DNA of 64,000 nt, taken from the NCBI RefSeq assembly GCF_020711195.1, contig NZ_JAJFAT010000004.1, forward strand, positions 62,001 through 126,000, in the 5' to 3' direction. This document shows positions 44,073-51,299 of this stretch, piece after piece; within the stretch, counting starts at the first letter, position 1; each line of letters starts with the position of its first letter. The notes under the pieces are model-generated. The model worked only from the letters and a program-made list of their open reading frames with translations. It was not told the DNA's origin and made no database searches. A program made the position numbers and the translations under genes. Source of the stretch: Halanaerobium polyolivorans. GTDB taxonomy: Bacteria > Bacillota > Halanaerobiia > Halanaerobiales > Halanaerobiaceae.

Positions 44073-44172
44073 CCTCCCATCCCGGTCCATTGATCCAGGT
44101 GAACCAAACTAAAATGATTTAACAGTTTTTATGGGTGCAGTATCAAAAATTGAATTCCGCCCCTACTGTTAT
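44073..44172 (-). promoter_or_regulatory. Structured 5' leader of the ECF S-component gene, possible riboswitch
   Basis: Read on the minus strand, P1 pairs TAACAGT (44166-44172) with ACTGTTA (44120-44126). P2 pairs GGGGC-type bases (44159-44163, five of six G/C) with GCACCC (44033+100 to 44138, i.e. 44133-44138), with one bulged A. A small TCAA/TTGA hairpin caps it. A second hairpin, GGTTCA/TGGACC, lies at about 44085-44107, just ahead of the GGGAGG ribosome site, and can re-pair as CCTGG/CCGGG. The layout suits a ligand-sensing leader on a vitamin-transport gene. It does not match the riboswitch consensuses I can recall. Confidence 0.45.
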
Positions 44173-44179
44173 AGCTATA

Positions 44180-44208
44180 TTATAGTAATTATTTACCCTT
44201 TTGACAAG
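44180..44208 (-). promoter_or_regulatory. Promoter of the ECF S-component gene
   Basis: On the minus strand TTGTCA (44203-44208), a 17-bp spacer and TATAAT (44180-44185) give a near-consensus sigma-A promoter. Transcription would start near 44173, exactly at the base of the P1 helix of the leader, which supports both calls. Confidence 0.75.
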
Positions 44209-44217
44209 GGTATTTAG

Positions 44218-46122
44218 CTAATTATTTTTGATATTCATCATTTCTATAAAATAATTAACTATTTCTTCATTAAGCTTCAGCTTATCTAAGTGTTCTAAGA
44301 TTTCTTCTTTATCAAAATAGCGGAGCAGACTTATGAAAAATGAAGCAAGCTCATTTTGCTGAATCTTGTCTAAAAACTGCTTATAAAATATTTCAGAAGC
44401 TATTTCATAATAACTTAAGTTTAAGGCTGCTGTCAGCCGATAAAATTCAAGCTGCTGATCATCTAAATATTTACTATAAGGTATTTCAGTTAAGATTGGG
44501 GCTGGATCAGCAAAACGCAGCATAGTTTCATAATAAGCAATAGCATCATAATAACTTTCTACCTTTGAGTTTTTAACTGCAGCAATTAGTTTTTCTTGCT
44601 CTTCTTTCAAATCGCCAGCCTGATATTTGAGTAATCTCAGTTTAGCATAACTTAAAACAGGAGTATTTACTTCCTCTTCTGTAACTGTTCTACTTAGTTC
44701 TTCAATTTCTTTAAGCTTGTTTTTGGCAGCTTTTTTATTAACGCGTTCTCTAATATCAAGTTCTAAAAGTTTTGTGAAAAAGAGTTTGTTGTAAACATCT
44801 TTCTGCTCAATATTTTTGATTTCACTCTCTTCTAAGACTGCTAAAATTTTATTTAATAATTTATCTTTATACTGTTTAGAATTATTATTTTCCAGCAGCA
44901 GCATCAAATGAGAAAGCAGATCCTTATCTTCTGCAATCAAAACAGCAAAATCAGCAATAAAATTCTTTAAATCTTTACTGCTGCCGTAATCAACAATAAA
45001 CTGCAGATAATCAGCTGCCACCTGCCAGTTATGGAAATGGCCATCTTTTCTTGCTTTTTCAAGCTCAAAAGCTTGAGATATATATTGATAAGCTTTTTTT
45101 AGCTCTCCCTGATTATAGAATTTTAAAAATAGCAGCCTTAAATAATTAGGATTATCTTTTTGAACTTTATTAACCACCTGGGCATAATCTTCAAACTCAT
45201 CATATAATTCAGCTGTCAGATAATAAGCTAAAATATCTAAGACAATTTGAGAATTTTTAGGAGGCAGATCTTTTATCTTTTCAAGTAATTCTTTAGCTCT
45301 GCTCTCAGAAGTTTTTAGATTTAAGTTATCGACTTCTTCAAATACAGCAAAAATCTTTTGAGCAGCCTTTAAAGCTTCTTTTTCACCTAGCTCCTGGTTT
45401 TCTTTTAAATTAAATCTTTTTTCTATGAAGTCATCTAAAAAACCAATCACCCGCATCTGCTTATAATCTTTAAGCTGCTCATAATATTTCTCATAAAGTG
45501 CTAGTGAACTAACAACATCATCAAAATCCATTAAAGTTTCAAGTCTAAAAACTATCAACTGTAAATTATCTGCATCAAGCTGCATTGCCCTATCTATGAT
45601 CTCATTTACCCTCTGCATTTTTTCGTCTGCCTTATATACCTCAGCCTGGGCAATTAAAAGGGGGATAGATTCTCCCTTTGCCGCTAAAGAGTCTCTAATT
45701 ATCGCTTCTGCTTTTTCTAGCTCACCTTTATCCACCATGATATTTATCAGTGGTGAAATAAATGCTTCATCTAAATCAGTCCCCATCAGCTGCCAGGCAT
45801 GTTTAAGATATTTGATAGCTGTTTGATAATTGCTGTGCTGAAGAGAATAAACAATTAAGGGTAGGATAAAGCTCTGTTCTAAAGGATAATTTTCTACAGC
45901 CTCTTTAAGCAAGTCAATTAACTTTTCTTCCTCTTTTATCTCTTTTATTTTTTGAAAATAATCCTCACGGCTTAATTGAGGATTATTAAGTGCACAGCAC
46001 TTTTTGAATTTTTTGCCGCTGCCACAAGGGCACTTTTCATTTCTTCCTATACTATAGCTTATTTTACTCTGCTGATTATTATCTTTTTTTACTAAATCCT
46101 TAATCATATTCAAATTATTCAT
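44218..46122 (-). CDS. SEC-C zinc-motif protein with TPR-like repeats
   Basis: About 634 aa. Near the N-terminus is a SEC-C zinc-binding motif, GRNEKCPCGSGKKFKKCC (C-x-C and C-C ligands), as at the end of SecA. The remaining roughly 580 residues are all-helical, Leu/Glu/Lys-rich TPR-like repeats (for example ALKAAQKIFAVFEEV and the YLKHAWQLMG region). SEC-C/TPR proteins are common and their partners are mostly unknown; a role in protein handling is only a guess. I chose the ATG at 46122, preceded by AGGCAGGG; a TTG at 46140 overlaps that site. It follows argD by 35 bases and may be read from the arginine operon. Confidence 0.82.
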   Translation of the reverse strand: MNNLNMIKDLVKKDNNQQSKISYSIGRNEKCPCGSGKKFKKCCALNNPQLSREDYFQKIKEIKEEEKLIDLLKEAVENYPLEQSFILPLIVYSLQHSNYQTAIKYLKHAWQLMGTDLDEAFISPLINIMVDKGELEKAEAIIRDSLAAKGESIPLLIAQAEVYKADEKMQRVNEIIDRAMQLDADNLQLIVFRLETLMDFDDVVSSLALYEKYYEQLKDYKQMRVIGFLDDFIEKRFNLKENQELGEKEALKAAQKIFAVFEEVDNLNLKTSESRAKELLEKIKDLPPKNSQIVLDILAYYLTAELYDEFEDYAQVVNKVQKDNPNYLRLLFLKFYNQGELKKAYQYISQAFELEKARKDGHFHNWQVAADYLQFIVDYGSSKDLKNFIADFAVLIAEDKDLLSHLMLLLENNNSKQYKDKLLNKILAVLEESEIKNIEQKDVYNKLFFTKLLELDIRERVNKKAAKNKLKEIEELSRTVTEEEVNTPVLSYAKLRLLKYQAGDLKEEQEKLIAAVKNSKVESYYDAIAYYETMLRFADPAPILTEIPYSKYLDDQQLEFYRLTAALNLSYYEIASEIFYKQFLDKIQQNELASFFISLLRYFDKEEILEHLDKLKLNEEIVNYFIEMMNIKNN

Positions 46123-46157
46123 AGCAACCCTGCCTCTCAAACAAAATATTTATTCAA

Positions 46158-47351
46158 CTAAAAATTTATAATCTCTTCAATATTTTCTATTAATAAATCA
46201 ATGTCTTCTTTTTTAAGCACAAAGGGTGGTAAAAATCTTAAGGTATGGTCTTTAACAGCATTTACCAAAAATCCTCTTTCAAATAAGAGTTGAGTCAGTT
46301 CCTGGGCTGAAAGTTCTTCAGCAAGCTCAAGGGCCAGCATTAAACCAATGCCCCTCCATTCAACTAGCTTATCACTGCGCTCTATTAATTTATTAAGTTC
46401 TTGACTAAAATATTGACCCATATTTTTGACATTATCTAAATAACCATCTTCTAACATAATGTCAAGCACTTCAGAAGCAGCTCTAGTTGCAAGAGGGTTA
46501 CCACCAAAGGTAGTTCCATGATCTCCCGGCTCAAAAGCTGCTGCAACCTCTTCTTTAGCCAGAAATGCACCAATGGGTACTCCACCACCAAGTGCTTTTG
46601 CCAGGGTAATAATATCTGGCTCAACTCCATAGTGCTGATAAGCAAAAAGTTTACCGGTTCTACCCATACCACACTGGACTTCATCAAAAATCAGCAGTAT
46701 ATCCTTTTCATCACATAATTCTCTGACTCCTTCCAGATATTCCTGCTCAGCTGGATATATTCCTCCTTCACCCTGAATTGGCTCCAGCATAATTGCTCCA
46801 GTTTTTTCTCCAACCGCATTTTTTAGAGCTTCTAAATCATTAAAAGGAACGGTTTTAAATCCTATTGGCAGAGGAGCAAATGGCTTTTTGTATTTATCCT
46901 GACCAGTTGCAGTTACTGTTGACATAGTTCTCCCGTGAAATGATTTATCAGCAGTTATGGTTTCATATTTCTTTTTGCCTTTTTTTCTAAAATACTTTCT
47001 GACCAGTTTTAAAGCACCCTCATTAGCCTCAGAACCACTATTAGCAAAAAAGACCCTATCAAATACAGAGTTATCACATAATTTTTTCTGCAGCTCTGCC
47101 TGGGGCTCTATATAATAAAAATTTGAACAGTGAATAATTTTATCAATTTGATCTTTTAAAGCAGCCTTAAAGCGCTGATTACTGTAACCAATAGAATTTA
47201 CACCAATCCCAGATAAGAAATCACGATATACCTTAGCATCTTTACTGTGGATTTTAATGCCTTCTGCTTTTTCTACATAAAGAGGATATCTACCTCCATA
47301 AACGGTCATAAAATGTTCTTTATCACTTTGAATAATTTCTTCAATCTCCAT
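46158..47351 (-). CDS. argD: Acetylornithine aminotransferase
   Basis: 397-aa class III PLP transaminase. It has FFANSGSEANEGALKLVRKY, the pyridoxal Asp region LLIFDEVQCGMGRTGKLFAYQ, and the lysine-bearing TLAKALGGGVPIGAFL. The GTTFGGNPLA block follows. It converts N-acetylglutamate semialdehyde to N-acetylornithine in arginine synthesis. Its position in argC-argB-argD fixes the assignment over other ornithine/GABA-type transaminases. It is 30 bases downstream of argB and starts at an ATG with AGGAG upstream. Confidence 0.94.
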   Translation of the reverse strand: MEIEEIIQSDKEHFMTVYGGRYPLYVEKAEGIKIHSKDAKVYRDFLSGIGVNSIGYSNQRFKAALKDQIDKIIHCSNFYYIEPQAELQKKLCDNSVFDRVFFANSGSEANEGALKLVRKYFRKKGKKKYETITADKSFHGRTMSTVTATGQDKYKKPFAPLPIGFKTVPFNDLEALKNAVGEKTGAIMLEPIQGEGGIYPAEQEYLEGVRELCDEKDILLIFDEVQCGMGRTGKLFAYQHYGVEPDIITLAKALGGGVPIGAFLAKEEVAAAFEPGDHGTTFGGNPLATRAASEVLDIMLEDGYLDNVKNMGQYFSQELNKLIERSDKLVEWRGIGLMLALELAEELSAQELTQLLFERGFLVNAVKDHTLRFLPPFVLKKEDIDLLIENIEEIINF

Positions 47352-47381
47352 ACTATCTACTCCTTTACTTATTCTTTAATC

Positions 47382-48251
47382 CTATTCTTTAATTATCATT
47401 GTCCCTACACCCTGATCAGTAAAGATCTCAAGTAAAAGTGGGTGTGGTACTAAACCATTCAAAATATGGGTTCTCAGTACACCTGAGTCAACAGCATGTT
47501 TACAGCCTTTAACCTTGGGTACCATTCCCCCCTTGATCTTTTTCTTTGCTATCCATTCATCAATTTCAGCAAATGTCAATTTTGATACCCTGCTGTCTTC
47601 ATCTTCAGGGTCATAGCGAATTCCATCTACATCAGTTAAATAAATCAATTTTTCTGCCTTTAAAGCTACAGCCAGTTCCCCGGCCACACTATCAGCATTA
47701 ATATTTAGAGTTTCCCCTTTTTCACTAACTCCAATTGGAGCAATTACAGGTATATAACCATCTTCGATCAGCTGTTCCACAATTTTTGGATTTATTTTAT
47801 CTACTTCACCAACAAAACCTAGATCTTTTTCAGGTGCTTCAAAAGTCTTTTTAACCGCTTTGATCAAATTACCATCTTTACCTGAAATACCAACAGCACT
47901 AGCCTGCATTTGATTAATCAAAGATACAATTTCTTTGTTAATCTGGGCAGATAAAACCATTTCTACAATTTCCATTGTTTCTTTATCAGTTACCCTTAAT
48001 CCATCAACAAAATTCGCCTTGATATTTAATCTATCCAGGGTTTTATTGATTGCCGGGCCTCCCCCATGGACAACCACAGGATTAATACCAACATATTTGA
48101 GTAAGGTAATATCCTCAATCAAATTCTTTTTCAGTTTTTCATCAGCCATAATACTACCACCATATTTAATCACAAAAGTTTTACCATAATAGTCTTTAAA
48201 ATATGGTAGTGCTTCTATTAAAATATATGCCTTTTCGATTAGTTCTTCTAT
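47382..48251 (-). CDS. argB: Acetylglutamate kinase, apparent ATA start
   Basis: 289 aa from the proposed start. It phosphorylates N-acetylglutamate. Motifs are KTFVIKYGGSIM, VVHGGGPAINKTLD, FVDGLRVTDKETMEIVEMVL, LNINADSVAGELAVALKAEK and KIKGGMVPKV. Start: the frame contains the conserved N-terminal helix EELIEKAYILIEALPYFKDY upstream of VIKYGG, but no ATG, GTG or TTG precedes it before a stop at 48270. An ATA at 48249-48251 sits 8 nt after GAGGAGG and restores the usual length (about 290). The first GTG (48173, the V of VIKYGG) would remove 26 conserved residues and has no ribosome site. Confidence 0.92.
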   Translation of the reverse strand: MEELIEKAYILIEALPYFKDYYGKTFVIKYGGSIMADEKLKKNLIEDITLLKYVGINPVVVHGGGPAINKTLDRLNIKANFVDGLRVTDKETMEIVEMVLSAQINKEIVSLINQMQASAVGISGKDGNLIKAVKKTFEAPEKDLGFVGEVDKINPKIVEQLIEDGYIPVIAPIGVSEKGETLNINADSVAGELAVALKAEKLIYLTDVDGIRYDPEDEDSRVSKLTFAEIDEWIAKKKIKGGMVPKVKGCKHAVDSGVLRTHILNGLVPHPLLLEIFTDQGVGTMIIKE

Positions 48252-48319
48252 TGTACTCTCCTCCTCAAATTATTGAATACTTGAATTTTAACTATAAATT
48301 TCTCTGCTTAGCTTAAATT

Positions 48320-49387
48320 TTAGGGGAATAATGCAGTTGCCTCAAGCCCTGCATCTTCAGCAAAGGCAAAAACAGTATTCATATTTTGAACTGCCTGACC
48401 TGCAGCTCCTTTTAACATATTATCCAGCACGGAAACTACTATTATTCTATCAGTTCTCTGATCATATTTAAAGCCAATTTGAGCAAAGTTGGAGCCTGCT
48501 ACGTTTTTGACCTCTGGTAGTTCATCCTTTAAAATTTGAATAAACTTTTCTTCTCCGTAAAAATCAGCATAAAGATCATAAATTTCTCGAGCAGAGCTTT
48601 TACGGCTGCAGTCAAGATAAATTGTGGCCAGAATTCCTCTTTTAATCGGTATCAAATGAGGTGTAAAAAGCACCTCAGCCCTCTTTTTAGAACTTCTGTT
48701 ATCATAACTACCCCTTAAAAATTCATTTAAAATATATTCGATTTCTGAACTATGTCTGTGGACTGCCGGACTATATGCTTTCATTGTATTATGACATTCT
48801 GAAAAAAGTAGATTACTCTTTAAACTTCTTCCAGCTCCACTGACACCGGATTTAGCATCGATAATTATAGAGTCACTTTTGATAAAATCAGAATCTATTA
48901 ATGGTAAAATCCCCAATAAAGATGCGGTTACATAACAACCTGGATTTGCAATAAGTTGAGCCTCTTTTATTTGAGCTCTATTTAATTCTGTCAGTCCATA
49001 AACTGCCTTTTTGGCAAGTTCTGGATGCTTATGTTCAACTCCATACCATTTTTCATAAATATCTATCTCATGATAGCGAAAATCACCGCTCATATCAATT
49101 ATCCTTGTCCCTGATTTAACCAACTGAAAACTAATATCCTGTGATACTCCATGGGGCAGAGCAGTAAATATGAGCTCACTTTCTTCCGGCTTAAAATCTT
49201 TAATAGCCATTAAAGTTTGTTTTTCTAATTTAGAACCCCTAAATTGAGGATAAACATCTACCAGCTTTTTATTGGCATTACTTTTTGAAATCAAATCCTT
49301 GATTTGTACTTCAGGATGCTGCTGTAATAACCTGATTAATTCGATGCCAACATATCCGGTAGCACCTACAATACTAACCTTGATCAT
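48320..49387 (-). CDS. argC: N-acetyl-gamma-glutamyl-phosphate reductase
   Basis: 355 aa. It has an N-terminal NADP-binding VSIVGATGYVGIELIRLL, the catalytic cysteine C151 in IANPGCYVTAS, and IDAKSGVSGAGRS and HRHSSEIEY. It reduces acetylglutamyl phosphate to the semialdehyde and is the first gene of argC-argB-argD. It starts at an ATG with AGGAG upstream. The upstream promoter is flanked by a long-armed inverted repeat. Other arginine genes (argJ, argF, argG, argH) are not in the window. Confidence 0.95.
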   Translation of the reverse strand: MIKVSIVGATGYVGIELIRLLQQHPEVQIKDLISKSNANKKLVDVYPQFRGSKLEKQTLMAIKDFKPEESELIFTALPHGVSQDISFQLVKSGTRIIDMSGDFRYHEIDIYEKWYGVEHKHPELAKKAVYGLTELNRAQIKEAQLIANPGCYVTASLLGILPLIDSDFIKSDSIIIDAKSGVSGAGRSLKSNLLFSECHNTMKAYSPAVHRHSSEIEYILNEFLRGSYDNRSSKKRAEVLFTPHLIPIKRGILATIYLDCSRKSSAREIYDLYADFYGEEKFIQILKDELPEVKNVAGSNFAQIGFKYDQRTDRIIVVSVLDNMLKGAAGQAVQNMNTVFAFAEDAGLEATALFP

Positions 49388-49403
49388 CTTATCATCTCCT
49401 AGC

Positions 49404-49463
49404 TGCTTGATTGCTTATTGATCTTTTGCTTATTTTATCTTATTAAAGTGATCTAATCAAGCA
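49404..49463 (-). promoter_or_regulatory. arg operon promoter flanked by an inverted repeat
   Basis: On the minus strand TTGATT (49455-49460), a 17-bp spacer and TAAAAT (49432-49437) form a plausible promoter. The -35 lies inside one arm of a 9-bp inverted repeat (TGCTTGATT 49404-49412, AATCAAGCA 49455-49463); the other arm falls in the leader. The arms do not match the usual ArgR box. They could be paired half-sites or an RNA hairpin. Confidence 0.45.
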
Positions 49464-49480
49464 ATTTATCTGTTTCTCTG

Positions 49481-51091
49481 CTAATAAACTGCAGCTGCAC
49501 CATCTGCTCTAGCTTCTGTCCCTCCGATCAGTACTCCATTTTTATGATCACGCCAAATCATCTGTCCTTTACCAAATGAGCTAGAATCCAAACTAAGCTC
49601 TATCTCATGTCCTTTAGCAGCAAGTAATCTGGCCTCTCTTTGCGGGAATTCTGCCTCTAATTTTAGCTTTTTATCTTCCAGCCACTGCCAGCGAGGTGCA
49701 TCTAGGGCAGCCTGGGGATTTAAGTTTAAGTCAATGGTATTGATTAAAAGCTGAAGCTGGCCCTGTGGCTGCATAAATCCTCCCATAACACCAAAAGGTC
49801 CAATAGCTTTCCCATCTTTGCTCAAAAAACCGGGGATTATAGTATGATAGCTTCTTTTACCACCTTTAAGTACATTATGAGCTTTGGGGTCAAGACTAAA
49901 ATTATGGCCCCTATTTTGAAGTGCAATACCTGTATCAGGTACCACCAGGCCTGAGCCAAAGCCCAGATAGTTGCTCTGTATAAATGAAACATAGTTTCCA
50001 GCTTTATCAGCTGCTGCCAGATAAACTGTACCTCCAGCAGGCAAAGTGCCTGGAAGCGGAGAAATAGCCTGCTCAGTTATCAATTCTTTTCTCTGCTCAG
50101 CATAATCAGCTCTTAAAAAATCTTTATAGTCAAAATCAACATCCCTATTATCAGTTATATATTTTTTCCCGCTTGAAAAAGCTAATTTTAAAGCTTCAAT
50201 AGCTCTATGATATCTATCTATATCTGACATAGCAGAGATATCAAAATTTTTGAGAATATTTAAGGCCATTAAAGTAACAAGCCCCTGACCATTAGGAGGG
50301 AGTTCCCAAACATCATAACCCCTGTAATTTACACTCAAAGCTTCAACCCATTCAGGACTAAAATCTGCATAATCATCTAATTCTAGAAAGCCTCCATATT
50401 TCTTAGAAAAATCCACTATTTTTTGGGCCAGCTCTCCCTGATAAAAACTTTTGGCATTTGTAGCAGCAATTTTCTTAAGACTTTGGGCATGAGCTTCTGA
50501 TTTCCAGACCTCTCCTGCCTTAGGAGCTGAGCCATTAGGGGCAAAAATTTTAAACCATTCTGCAAATTCTTGACCCTTTAGTTCTTTTTGATATTTTTTA
50601 AACGCCTTCTGCCAGGCAGCTGCCGTAACAGGAGTAACTGCAAAACCCTGACCGGCATAATTTATTGCTGGAGCCAGACATTTTTCCAGTGATAAACTGC
50701 CAAAACGCTGATTGAGCTCTGCCCAGGCAGCAGGTGCACCAGAAACTGTTACTGGTATAAAGCCATATTTAGGCATTGTTGTAATATTTCTTGCTTTTAA
50801 AGCTTCAACAGAAATTGCTTTAGGAGCCGGACCACTAGAGTTTAAACCATAAAGTTGATTATCAATCCAAACAATGGCAAATGCATCTGAGCCAATTCCA
50901 TTAGAACAAGGCTCAACAACTGTTAAACAGGCTGCCGCTGCAACAGCAGCATCTACTGCATTACCACCATTTTTGAGCATCTCTAATCCTGCCTGAGAAG
51001 CTAAAGCCTGTGAGCTGGCAACCATTCCTCTTTTTGAAAATGCTGCCATCCGCTGTGATTTAAATGGATAGTCCTGAAAATTAAATTTCAA
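49481..51091 (-). CDS. Gamma-glutamyltransferase family protein
   Basis: 536 aa. It belongs to the Ntn-hydrolase gamma-glutamyltransferase family: NAVDAAVAAAACLTVVEPCSNG near the N-terminus, then WELPPNGQGLVTLMALN, the autoprocessing/nucleophile segment GGTVYLAAADKAGNYVSFIQ and GKRSYHTIIPGF. It has no signal peptide, so it is probably cytoplasmic (many bacterial GGTs are exported). It may act on glutathione-like or gamma-glutamyl compounds or cephalosporin-like amides; the substrate is unknown. It starts at TTG (51089-51091) with AGGAGG 7 nt upstream. Its promoter carries the core of the TetR palindrome found around the neighbouring efflux genes. Confidence 0.88.
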   Translation of the reverse strand: MKFNFQDYPFKSQRMAAFSKRGMVASSQALASQAGLEMLKNGGNAVDAAVAAAACLTVVEPCSNGIGSDAFAIVWIDNQLYGLNSSGPAPKAISVEALKARNITTMPKYGFIPVTVSGAPAAWAELNQRFGSLSLEKCLAPAINYAGQGFAVTPVTAAAWQKAFKKYQKELKGQEFAEWFKIFAPNGSAPKAGEVWKSEAHAQSLKKIAATNAKSFYQGELAQKIVDFSKKYGGFLELDDYADFSPEWVEALSVNYRGYDVWELPPNGQGLVTLMALNILKNFDISAMSDIDRYHRAIEALKLAFSSGKKYITDNRDVDFDYKDFLRADYAEQRKELITEQAISPLPGTLPAGGTVYLAAADKAGNYVSFIQSNYLGFGSGLVVPDTGIALQNRGHNFSLDPKAHNVLKGGKRSYHTIIPGFLSKDGKAIGPFGVMGGFMQPQGQLQLLINTIDLNLNPQAALDAPRWQWLEDKKLKLEAEFPQREARLLAAKGHEIELSLDSSSFGKGQMIWRDHKNGVLIGGTEARADGAAAVY

Positions 51092-51123
51092 TTTAAGCCC
51101 TCCTAAATTATTAAGTTAAGACT

Positions 51124-51163
51124 ATTATATGTTTTTTTAGCAGAGATTTAAATGAATATTCAT
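51124..51163 (-). promoter_or_regulatory. ggt-like gene promoter with TetR-operator core
   Basis: A TATAAT (51124-51129) lies 17 bp from TTTAAA (51147-51152) on the minus strand. The perfect 12-bp palindrome ATGAATATTCAT (51152-51163) overlaps the -35. It is the core of the longer palindromes at 58755 and 59378, but lacks their outer TGA/TCA arms, so it would be a weaker site. Confidence 0.5.
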
Positions 51164-51260
51164 ATTTTTTAGCTTTTATTTTAATATTTTTAAACTTACT
51201 AGCAGAAATTCAGATGAATTTGTCCAAAAGACTAGCAAATATTCATGCCAGGCAAAGGCA

Positions 51261-51286
51261 AAAAGAGCCTAATTAAATAGGCTCTT
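51261..51286 (-). terminator. Rho-independent terminator of the efflux operon
   Basis: The 9-bp perfect stem AAGAGCCTA / TAGGCTCTT (51263-51271 with 51278-51286) has an ATTAAA-type loop and is followed by TTTTT on the minus strand. It lies 14 bases past the RND gene stop. Confidence 0.88.
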
Positions 51287-51299
51287 AGTTTAAAAATTA

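Noticed and set aside
44073-44172. preQ1-I or tetrahydrofolate riboswitch in the ECF leader
   Set aside because: A CACCC...AAAAAC and a GGGATGG segment recall these classes, but the loop sizes and the order of conserved segments do not fit.
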